Assembly (NCBI GenBank): GCA_963843465.1
Contig: CAWJKP010000001.1
Location: 2,550,228-2,614,227, forward strand
DNA from: CAWJKP01 sp963843465
GTDB taxonomy: Bacteria; Planctomycetota; Planctomycetia; Pirellulales; Thermoguttaceae
DNA length: 64,000 nt
Direction of reading: 5' to 3'
Below are positions 7,130 through 13,349 of the stretch, one piece after another. The notes under the pieces were generated by a model, which saw only the letters and a program-made list of their open reading frames with translations, had not been told where the DNA came from and did no database searches. Position 1 is the stretch's first letter; each line of letters begins with the position of its first letter. The position numbers and the translations under genes are program-made.

Positions 7130-7294
7130 CTACTTCCCCCTGACCATCAGCACCACCCCTTGAATGACGACGGCCCTTTCTCTCGCCGTGGGAGCCGCCG
7201 CTTTCGTCTTGGCCGCCATTTCCTTCAAGCTCTGGTGAAGGGCCGCGAGATTGGCTAGCCGTAGCTCTTGGGCAGTCTGGGAAGCGCTACTCAT
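7130..7294 (-). CDS. Small helical hypothetical protein (54 aa)
   Basis: ATG at 7294 and TAG at 7130-7132 enclose 54 codons. A GGAGG lies seven bases before the ATG. The product is Ala/Lys/Gln-rich and predicted helical (LRLANLAALHQSLKEMAAK), ending in a short hydrophobic strand with VVIQGVVLMV. I do not recognise it. The excellent ribosome site and consistent amino-acid pattern argue for a real gene convergent with the VOC gene. Confidence 0.5.
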   Translation of the reverse strand: MSSASQTAQELRLANLAALHQSLKEMAAKTKAAAPTARERAVVIQGVVLMVRGK

Positions 7295-7714
7295 TGGTCG
7301 GCCTCCGGGTGTGACTGGGCAAGAGACTTATCGGCACCGTGACTGGATGGCTTTCGGTGGGTGGCCTGTCCCGGCAAAGTCTTCCACTCTTTCCCCGGAT
7401 TGACGGCATATTCGTCACGAACTGCTAGAGAAGGACGGGGTATCGGGAACGTCGCGCATATCCAATTTCACGACCCACCCATCCTTCCCGCCCAAGGCGG
7501 TCTTGGGTGGTGTTCCGACCGTGCCCTCCACTCCAGTCGCCAGAGTCCACGTCTGCTTACCCCCGAAACGTGCAAGCCGGTACGGCACAACCGAATGTGA
7601 CGACACCACAGGGCACGAAACGCATGGGTTGTCCAGTATACGAGCGGCGGAGTCTACAATCCCGCCGATAAGAAGTGAATAGTATCGACGATCCGTTGTG
7701 AAAAAGAGACCATC
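7295..7714. other. Stretch without a supported gene
   Basis: A minus-strand open frame crosses here (7415-7813), but it has no ribosome site and an unlikely composition in its first half, so I do not call it. A TACAAT box at 7655-7660 could serve the plus-strand ORF that begins at 7715. Nothing else is recognisable. Confidence 0.4.
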
Positions 7715-8206
7715 ATGCCATTCGGGATTCCCTCGGTTGAATTGTTGCGGGACACCTTTCGGCGTGCGGTCAAGCAAGCCCTGGAAAAGTGCGAGGAGAC
7801 TCACCCCAGCCATTATCGGAGTCGTTGTCGCTCTCTAGGGAGTACCCCGTGGGTCGATATCGGGCCAAACGTGCAGGCCATCCAGGGTGTCGAAACGGAG
7901 TTCCTGATTCGAGCCTCTTGGCAATACATCATTGATCCCCGCACACAGGGCCCGTTACAGATTGCCCAGGCCCAAATAAATGAGATCGCCTCACTCTTGG
8001 CATCGGCGGTTCCGCAGGGGGAACCCGTGAAGGGGGCGTTTGATTTTCCGCCGACCGAGACCTCGGCAAACGGAGAGAGAGTAACCTGTTCGTTCAGGGG
8101 GGTTGTGTGTGGTCGAGTACCGTGCAGAACCCCCAGCCTGAACACTCCCTGCTTGGGGAACTTGGGCAGTTCCATACCTATCTGCCTTCGTCTCCTGCAC
8201 CCTTGA
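7715..8206 (+). CDS. Hypothetical protein
   Basis: A 163-codon ORF with coding-like first-position G and amphipathic segments (LLRDTFRRAVKQALEKCEE near the start, LQIAQAQINEIASLLASAV around residue 90). No family is recognised. The C-terminal 35 residues look less protein-like. A run of six G at about 8096 sits where the character changes, so a single-base indel there is possible. It ends inside the convergent LssY-C gene by 29 bases, which also hints that the true stop is elsewhere. Confidence 0.35.
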   Translation: MPFGIPSVELLRDTFRRAVKQALEKCEETHPSHYRSRCRSLGSTPWVDIGPNVQAIQGVETEFLIRASWQYIIDPRTQGPLQIAQAQINEIASLLASAVPQGEPVKGAFDFPPTETSANGERVTCSFRGVVCGRVPCRTPSLNTPCLGNLGSSIPICLRLLHP

Positions 8207-8858
8207 GAACCCCCAGCAGCAACTTTCCATCCGTGCGGTACGGATCGCCGCTGCCGTTGCGACCGTCGTGCTTCGGCTGGAATCCCTCGACCCCTTCCGT
8301 GGACGACAGCCGCCCTGCCGCTATCAAATCGTTCATCAGCTTCTCGCGTTCGGCGTCAACATTCGCGTCGATGTGATGCGTGGGCATTCCTGTGGTGTGG
8401 CTGAACCCGATCTTCGTGTTGAAGGTCGCTGCCCCAAGCCAGAGCAGACGGCCACCTACTTGCTTCGCGGATTCCCAAAATCGGACATGGTGACGGCGGC
8501 TTGCAGTTTTGCCGACCTCCTGCTCAAACGCCAAGTCCTCTTTTCGCTTCCAAAGATAGAGATTGTAGACGGGGGCCGTTTCGTCAGGGCGATGCAGCAC
8601 GACGCTCCGAACGAGTTTGGCAGAACTCTTGAACGTGATCGGGTCGGCGGGCTGCCATTTGGCCGCAAGCATCGCAGCGACGAGTTCATCTTTGGTGCCG
8701 ATCAGCCCCACATTGATCGGGTCGCCATGAATCCCCGTCATCGTTCGCGTGACCCTCGGCGCATCGTCCAGGGCAGGAGGGTGAATCTCGCCGCCAAGAA
8801 CGGGGCAGACGAAACCGAGGACAAGAAACAGCGGCGGGACCAACCTCGATGCAGCCAT
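8178..8858 (-). CDS. Secreted LssY-C domain protein
   Basis: A 226-residue protein with a signal peptide (MAASRLVPPLFLVLGFVCPVLG), followed by the LssY C-terminal domain: GDPINVGLIGTKDEL, AAKWQPADP, DLAFEQEVG, RRHHVRFW, and a late HHIDANVDAEREKLM. The domain is named after a Legionella type I secretion-linked gene and its biochemical role is unknown. The last 35 residues (QPKHDGRNGSGDPYRTDGKLLLGVL) are also typical of the family. The gene is monocistronic as far as can be seen. Confidence 0.8.
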   Translation of the reverse strand: MAASRLVPPLFLVLGFVCPVLGGEIHPPALDDAPRVTRTMTGIHGDPINVGLIGTKDELVAAMLAAKWQPADPITFKSSAKLVRSVVLHRPDETAPVYNLYLWKRKEDLAFEQEVGKTASRRHHVRFWESAKQVGGRLLWLGAATFNTKIGFSHTTGMPTHHIDANVDAEREKLMNDLIAAGRLSSTEGVEGFQPKHDGRNGSGDPYRTDGKLLLGVLKGAGDEGR

Positions 8859-8956
8859 AGTGGAACCTCGCCTTGCTTGGAAGCCCTATCACTTTACCCC
8901 GAAGGCTAACCGTAACGCAAGCCAGCACTGCTAGCACCGACCGTGTAAATTGCGTC

Positions 8957-8985
8957 TTGGTTGCCGCCGCGATTCGTTGTATGAT
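8957..8985 (+). promoter_or_regulatory. Putative promoter facing an empty intergenic stretch
   Basis: TTGGTT (8957-8962) and TATGAT (8980-8985) are spaced by 17 bases, the best sigma70-like pair seen in this window. No convincing protein gene follows on this strand. Confidence 0.4.
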
Positions 8986-8991
8986 CCTCGC

Positions 8992-9100
8992 ACTGGCGGA
9001 ATGGATGCCTGCCAGCGCCGTCGTCATTGGTGCAGTTCACAGGATGTGCCGCTGCCCAAAGCAGACGCCCCGCCAATGCCCCGCACATTGGCGGGGCCAT
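8992..9100 (+). ncRNA. Candidate small RNA
   Basis: A transcript from the promoter at 8957-8985 would run about 110 bases to a perfect hairpin. CCCCGCCAATG (9068-9078) pairs with CATTGGCGGGG (9086-9096) around a 7-base loop, then CCATTTCATT follows. The T tract is weak, and a 35-codon ORF from 9001 overlaps, so a tiny peptide gene is the alternative. Confidence 0.25.
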
Positions 9101-9158
9101 TTCATTGAAGGAGCCAAGTGCCAGGACCGCTGCGGCGGGCGGGATGACTTACACGCGC

Positions 9159-9194
9159 AAAATAAACCCTCCCCAAGCCTGGGCCTGGGGAGGG
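9159..9194 (-). terminator. Rho-independent terminator after the 82-aa gene
   Basis: On the minus strand CCCTCCCCA and TGGGGAGGG (9186-9194 with 9167-9175) form a 9-bp stem around a 10-base loop, followed by TTTATTTT. It lies 40 bases past the stop codon of the gene ending at 9234. Confidence 0.7.
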
Positions 9195-9233
9195 TGAACG
9201 AAGGGGCATGACCCGCCTTCTCTTGAACGGTAG

Positions 9234-9482
9234 TTACGCGGCCCGTTTCTCGTCAGTCTGGCCGTTGGCCGTCTTCATGTTTCCATCGTCGTCGTAGACC
9301 TCAACGACCCCCTTTTCGACCAGCGACAGGGCGTAGCCGCCATCGAAACGGAACTTGTGGCCGACGAAGTTGCCATCCCGAATCAAGATCGTGCGATTCA
9401 GGGCGGCTTCGTCGGCCCCCAAGCCCATTTCCCGCAACGTGGCGGCGACAACCTCGGGGAGTGATTTGGGGGGCCGTTCCAC
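9234..9482 (-). CDS. Small conserved hypothetical protein (82 aa)
   Basis: The core reads NRTILIRDGNFVGHKFRFDGGYALSLVEKGVVEVYDDDG in overlapping parts, a compact beta-rich domain that I recall in short planctomycete proteins of unknown role. I start it at a GTG (9482) because AGAGGA lies seven bases upstream; the frame is open to 9518, and GTG (9518) or ATG (9512) starts there are alternatives without a good ribosome site. The acidic and polar C-terminus is probably disordered. A clear terminator follows. Confidence 0.6.
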   Translation of the reverse strand: MERPPKSLPEVVAATLREMGLGADEAALNRTILIRDGNFVGHKFRFDGGYALSLVEKGVVEVYDDDGNMKTANGQTDEKRAA

Positions 9483-9629
9483 GGTGGTTCCTCTCGCTGG
9501 CTCCCATACCATCGGCACTCGTTGGGGCGGCCATTTGCTCTTATGGCGGCAGTTGCCCGACTTCCCGTATCTTGCCTAGCTTCTAACCACCTTCGTTGCT
9601 ACGCTGACAGAAATACCTATTTCGGGTTA

Positions 9630-9656
9630 TTGCAGTTCTGTTGGATTTGGTAGAAT
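9630..9656 (+). promoter_or_regulatory. Possible promoter
   Basis: TTGCAG (9630-9635) and TAGAAT (9651-9656) are 15 bases apart, 24 bases before the ATG of the next plus-strand ORF. The spacing is short. Confidence 0.25.
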
Positions 9657-9680
9657 CGGGAGTAATGTTCTTCGTTCGAG

Positions 9681-10133
9681 ATGGAGCAAGAAAGTCAGCG
9701 GCACGGAGGTCTTGAGTCCAAGGACCAACGGAAGGCCAGCACGATGGGCGTCTCTTCCGTGCACACGGCCCCGTGCATTCTTCGTGGTGAACTGCATCCC
9801 AGTCTGATGCCCTCGGCGGCGGTAGAGAATCCGCCGCACGATCTCCTCAGCATGGCCGATTTTCTCAAGGCCGTAGAGATGCTGAGCGGGGAGCCGAGTA
9901 AGCCTGGGCTTGGGGACGTGCTGGCCGTCTTCGTGGCCTGTTCCTGTGACACCTGGAAACAAACCCTCGGAGAGCCACGCGACATCCAAGAATATCGGGG
10001 CGTTGTCTCCTATCCTCCCGTGGAAGTTTGGGAGCAGCCTTGCCGTGATGGGGTCGTCCACTGCGTTGGGCATATCGTGGGCGATCCCCATAACGGTCAA
10101 AGGGTCATTCTGACGCGCGTATGCTTCTTCTGA
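9681..10133 (+). CDS. Hypothetical protein
   Basis: A 150-codon ORF whose codons favour G in first position. The C-terminal half (EVWEQPCRDGVVHCVGHIVGD and onward) looks protein-like, but I recognise no family. No good ribosome site precedes the ATG. An overlapping minus-strand frame (9627-10100) is also open, so strand assignment is uncertain. Downstream, 10156-10251 holds a 31-codon frame (MRCNGLKERRRLM to LEAIE) that may be the broken tail of another gene. Confidence 0.3.
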   Translation: MEQESQRHGGLESKDQRKASTMGVSSVHTAPCILRGELHPSLMPSAAVENPPHDLLSMADFLKAVEMLSGEPSKPGLGDVLAVFVACSCDTWKQTLGEPRDIQEYRGVVSYPPVEVWEQPCRDGVVHCVGHIVGDPHNGQRVILTRVCFF

Positions 10134-10263
10134 TGCAATTCCTGCGTGCTATGCCATGCGGTGTAACGGTCTCAAGGAGCGAAGGCGGCTAATGCGAGCG
10201 GCCAGTCTTGGTTGGGAAGCTGCCATCAAGGCACTGGAAGCAATTGAATGAGGGGGAGTTCGT

Positions 10264-10692
10264 GTGGCTGATACGCAAGAGACGGCAACCTCCACAGAGA
10301 ATCTGCGTCCCGTGGAGTTGACCATCCATGACTATCACGGGCGAGACACGCGGTATGTCCTTCACAAGCTGCCCGCTGTCATAGGGCGAGATGACCAGGC
10401 AGATGTGCAGCTAATGGACCCGTGGGTCAGCCACAGGCATTGCGAGATTGACCAGATCGGTGATGTTCTGGTGGTGCGTGACCTCAATTCCAGGAATGGC
10501 GTGTTCATCCATCATTATCGGGTGGGTAAATCAGAACTTGCGTCAGGAGATCAACTGATTATCGGGCGAACGGAAGTCACCGTGCGTTACCTTGGAAGGG
10601 CGCAAGTGGCGATTGAAGCTGAGGTCAGCAAGCCGCCAGAGCAGAAGCTAGAGCAGGCGAGACCCCCCGAAACCCTGGAATTTCTTTACTGA
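10264..10692 (+). CDS. FHA-domain protein
   Basis: A 142-residue protein whose centre is a forkhead-associated domain with all the signature residues: GR at 41-42, SHRH at 56-59 and NSRNG at 75-79. FHA domains bind phosphothreonine peptides, often in kinase-linked signalling. A short unstructured N-terminus and a Glu/Pro-rich tail flank it. Translation starts at GTG (10264), with GGGGGAG a few bases upstream. It is followed after 11 bases by the ferritin-like gene, implying one operon. Confidence 0.85.
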   Translation: MADTQETATSTENLRPVELTIHDYHGRDTRYVLHKLPAVIGRDDQADVQLMDPWVSHRHCEIDQIGDVLVVRDLNSRNGVFIHHYRVGKSELASGDQLIIGRTEVTVRYLGRAQVAIEAEVSKPPEQKLEQARPPETLEFLY

Positions 10693-10703
10693 CCAGGTTT
10701 GCC

Positions 10704-11363
10704 ATGCTCGGGGCCATTCGCACACAGGATATTCTGCTCCACCCTTTCGTGACCGTTCGGGCGTTTGGCGCGAAGGTTTTCTTTCGGGCCGTTTTCGAGG
10801 GCCGAAACACCACCTTCCTGTCCCTGCTCCAAAGGGATGGAGTCTTTGAAGCGACGACCTCGACGGAACCCGATCTGATCGAACGATGTGTTCGGCTGGA
10901 ATTGCAGGCGGCGGCGATCTACCGCTCCCTGGCCGAGCGTTTTGTGGATTCGGTTCCTTTGAGCGATTTCCTGAATGAACTTGTCAACGAGGAACAAGAA
11001 CATGCCGACCTGTTGAGGGTCTGCAAGTCATTCGCCTGCCAAGGACAATTCGTGTCCAGTCGTTTCAGCCCGTGGCACGCTTCCGTCCCGCTGCCCGAAC
11101 AGCAGATGCAGGAGATCGTGGCGTCTCTTGACAAGATCGGCTCCGTCGATGATGTGGTTCGAGTGGTTATGCAGATTGAGACCTCCGAGATCAATCCTAT
11201 CTTCCTGGGGGTCGTCGAGGCCACAGAGTCGCCCTTTGTGAAGACGCTTTCACCCTTTCGGACGGCTATCAGGCATCACGTTGATTACATTTGCAGGTCG
11301 GTTACTGCATTCACCGCCAGTGGTGCGGCGGCGTCCAGGGAACTGCGTGCCAAGTCCCCCTGA
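10704..11363 (+). CDS. Ferritin-like (rubrerythrin-type) helical protein
   Basis: A 219-residue protein. After about 55 residues of unclear character it shows a ferritin-like four-helix pattern: LIERCVRLELQAAAIYRSLAE, then NELVNEEQEHADLLRV with the ExxH iron motif, and a later QIETSEIN. The first helix keeps a Glu (RLELQ) and the second keeps E and H, so a di-iron site is plausible though not certain. It is cotranscribed with the FHA gene. The function could be iron or oxidant handling, or only the fold may be shared. Confidence 0.6.
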   Translation: MLGAIRTQDILLHPFVTVRAFGAKVFFRAVFEGRNTTFLSLLQRDGVFEATTSTEPDLIERCVRLELQAAAIYRSLAERFVDSVPLSDFLNELVNEEQEHADLLRVCKSFACQGQFVSSRFSPWHASVPLPEQQMQEIVASLDKIGSVDDVVRVVMQIETSEINPIFLGVVEATESPFVKTLSPFRTAIRHHVDYICRSVTAFTASGAAASRELRAKSP

Positions 11364-11535
11364 TCGGGTCAGACGTGGGGGATTGTGGCAGTCGCCCCTC
11401 TGTGTGGTCAAATTACTATGCCTCTTTCAGACTATTGAAAACGCCGAATGTCCCCCTATATTGAAAAAGTGAGGGGGCAATTCGGCTCTTGGTGGCCTCT
11501 GCCCCGCCACCGAGAAAGCTGTCCCCTCAAGTCTC

Positions 11536-11573
11536 GCCCGCCGTGGTCCTTGTTTTGCCACGGCGGGCCTTTT
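11536..11573 (+). terminator. Rho-independent terminator
   Basis: GCCCGCCGTGG (11536-11546) pairs with CCACGGCGGGC (11558-11568) around an 11-base loop and is followed by CTTTTC on the plus strand. It would end the FHA/ferritin-like transcript and also sits just past the stop of the convergent minus-strand gene. Confidence 0.65.
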
Positions 11574-11584
11574 CGTGCGCACTT

Positions 11585-12108
11585 TCACCGAACTCGCCGC
11601 CAGTCGTACTTCGTCTTGCCGTCCTTGTCCAGCAGCAGAAGGCGGTCCTCCGTAAGTTCCAAGATCGGCTCGTCCACGCGGTCGCCCATCATCTTGAGAA
11701 TTGCCTGCACCTTCCCTGCTGGCTCGCCGCCGATGGTTTGCTTCCTCAGGTGGCTGTTCTTGGCCGTCCACTTCATGTCGAACCGCAGGTGGTCGGCAAA
11801 CAGCGTGGCCGTCAGGCCGCTCAGTTCGACGAGCATTGTCCCTGTCCCGTCTTCTTTCAGCGTCATCGCCCGCTTGCCTTCGTAGCGGTCCTCCCAGGTG
11901 CCGAGGACGAGACGGCGGAATCGTTCGTCGGGATCAGCGGCCTTGGTTCCTTGGTCTGAAGCATCGATGAGGGCACGATAACGGTTGTTGAGGACGGTGC
12001 GGCGAGCCATGTACCGACCGTCCAACCCGCAAGGACGCACACGGCGAGCGGGAACCCAGTCCAAAGCAATCGCCGTTTCACGGTACTGCGAGAAGACGGC
12101 TCCGACAT
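11585..12108 (-). CDS. Membrane-anchored lipocalin-like protein, frame broken
   Basis: The N-terminus is read from ATG 12108 (AGGAA eight bases upstream): a basic stretch and one transmembrane helix (WTGFPLAVCVLAGWTVGTW). From about 12000 the sense continues one frame over: NNRYRALIDASDQG, then FRRLVLGTWEDRYEGKRAMTLKEDGTGTMLVEL and EPILELTEDRLLLLDKDGKT. That is a lipocalin-like beta domain common in planctomycete proteins of unknown ligand. The frame change needs one missing base, so this is either a young pseudogene or a sequencing indel. The ATG overlaps the stop of an upstream frame (TAATG). Confidence 0.6.
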
Positions 12109-12233
12109 TATCGTTCCTGCCTGACCTCCACCATGTCGTCCATGCCTTCGACTGCCAGGTAGAACGTCGCCCCGTCCCGTAGCAACTTCGCCTTGGGGCG
12201 GAACAGCGTTTTGAACTGGCTCTTGTCCTCCAC
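12108..12233 (-). CDS. Short ORF coupled to the lipocalin-like gene
   Basis: A 41-codon frame from GTG (12233) ends in TAA that overlaps the next ATG as TAATG. Its sequence (VEDKSQFKTLFRPKAKLLR, then GATFYLAVEGMDDMVEV) looks protein-like. It could be the 3' end of a decayed larger gene, since no ATG exists and a stop lies shortly upstream. Function unknown. Confidence 0.3.
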   Translation of the reverse strand: MEDKSQFKTLFRPKAKLLRDGATFYLAVEGMDDMVEVRQER

Positions 12234-12257
12234 CTGCTTCCATTTCTTCGGATTGCG

Positions 12258-12674
12258 GTGTCGAGACGTAAGGCCCCATTATGGGGCATTGAGCAGGCGG
12301 CGACCATCCACGCTCCTCTTCATTCCCAAGTGGCACGATGGGTAGTCGGGACGGTCAACCGGCAGGTTGCTCACGACGCCAGGTTGAGTGAATCGGTCAT
12401 GATGGCCCACTACGTCGTCGAGCGGGACGAGGAGATGCGCCAGGCCAGCAACCGGACGTACCACAGAATCCTGGTGAGCCTGTCCCTGGAGGTGGCCACC
12501 CGCTATGGGTATCATCCTGACGACGAAACGGCGGAACTGGAGCGGCTTCAGGCGATGGCCACGGCCGCAAAGGACTGGGAGGCAGTGGCGAAACTCGCCA
12601 CCGAGTTGGCCCGCCGGAACGCCAAGACTACGGGGAGTTCGAGCAACGGACACCCGTCCGCCGAAGCGCCCTAA
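12258..12674 (+). pseudogene. Possible C-terminal fragment of a tyrosine recombinase
   Basis: The open frame of 138 codons contains RLSESVMMAHYV (a candidate region around the catalytic Tyr) followed by EEMRQASNRTYHRI and a helical Leu/Ala-rich tail. This resembles the C-terminal part of phage-type integrases I recall from planctomycetes. The Arg-His-x-x-Arg core is not seen, so it is at best the last quarter of such an enzyme. Its place beside a tRNA gene supports the reading. An independent small helical protein starting at ATG 12399/12402 is the alternative. Confidence 0.35.
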
Positions 12675-12770
12675 GCCCATCATTTCTGAAATTTTCTGAA
12701 GAGCGGATCGGCTCGGCGAAGTGAATTTCAGAAACGTTTTGTAAGCTCAATGAAATTAAGCACTTATGAG

Positions 12771-12844
12771 TATCCCCGACAAGGCTCGAACTTGTAACCT
12801 TCGGCTCCGGAGGCCGACGCTCTATCCAATTGAGCTACGGGGAC
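12771..12844 (-). tRNA. tRNA-Arg (CCG)
   Basis: A full cloverleaf is visible. The 7-bp acceptor is GTCCCCG with CGGGGAT, including one G-U pair at the end. The D arm is GCTC..GAGC. The anticodon stem TCGGC/GCCGA encloses loop CTCCGGA with anticodon CCG. The T arm is ACAAG/CTTGT with TTCGAGC. The discriminator is A and no CCA is encoded. Confidence 0.95.
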
Positions 12845-13044
12845 TTGTTGCTATTAACCATTATGCCACAAGGGTTTACAATTTCCATCAGTGGCTCTGG
12901 CATAAAACTTGGCATTAAACGGAACGGTCTGGCAGCGAGATTCTCGTGGTTCTTCACGCTCGAAAACGGCTCGCGCCCTTGCACTTGAATACCCTCCCAT
13001 AGTGCCAAGTCGCCAAAGTATAGCCGATTGCATGGGGGCTTTCA

Positions 13045-13205
13045 ATGACGGGTAAACGGAAGCGGAAGGAAGCTGCGCGGGGGCGGCAAGCGGCTGGGCA
13101 CAACCAGGGCTACTGGTTCCGCAAGGGTCGCGGATGGTGCGCCACGCAGAACGGCAGGCCCATCCCGTTGCGAGCCGAGAACGGCGACCTCCTCAAGGAC
13201 CGATG
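13045..13205 (+). pseudogene. N-terminal fragment of an integrase-like protein
   Basis: After a very basic start (MTGKRKRKEAARGRQ) the frame reads GYWFRKGRGWCATQNGRPIPL, then AENGDLLKDR. This is the arm-type N-terminal pattern I associate with planctomycete phage-type integrases. Similarity ends near 13205 and the frame continues only as out-of-context sequence to 13353, where the PQQ-propeller gene takes over. The SAM-like and catalytic domains are absent. Confidence 0.45.
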
Positions 13206-13349
13206 CCCTGGGAAACCAGATTGCCGGCGGAGGAACCAACGGCCGACTGGAATTCCACGCAGCTCTTGGCTAGCATGGGGAGAAGTTGTCGCTTGGAGCG
13301 TATCCGAGCGGGGTGCAAGCGGGGAATATCGGCCCGGAGAGGTCCGACG

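Noticed and set aside
7415..7813. Minus-strand frame of 132 codons
   Set aside because: No ribosome site, odd Ser-rich end, and overlaps a better plus-strand candidate.
9627..10100. Minus-strand frame of 157 codons
   Set aside because: His/Arg-rich composition and no ribosome site; the opposite strand has more coding-like codons, although neither is certain.
12771..12844. Attachment-site copy of the tRNA 3' end elsewhere in the window
   Set aside because: Scanning for the T-arm and acceptor sequence by eye found no second copy; a computed search is needed to exclude a short one.
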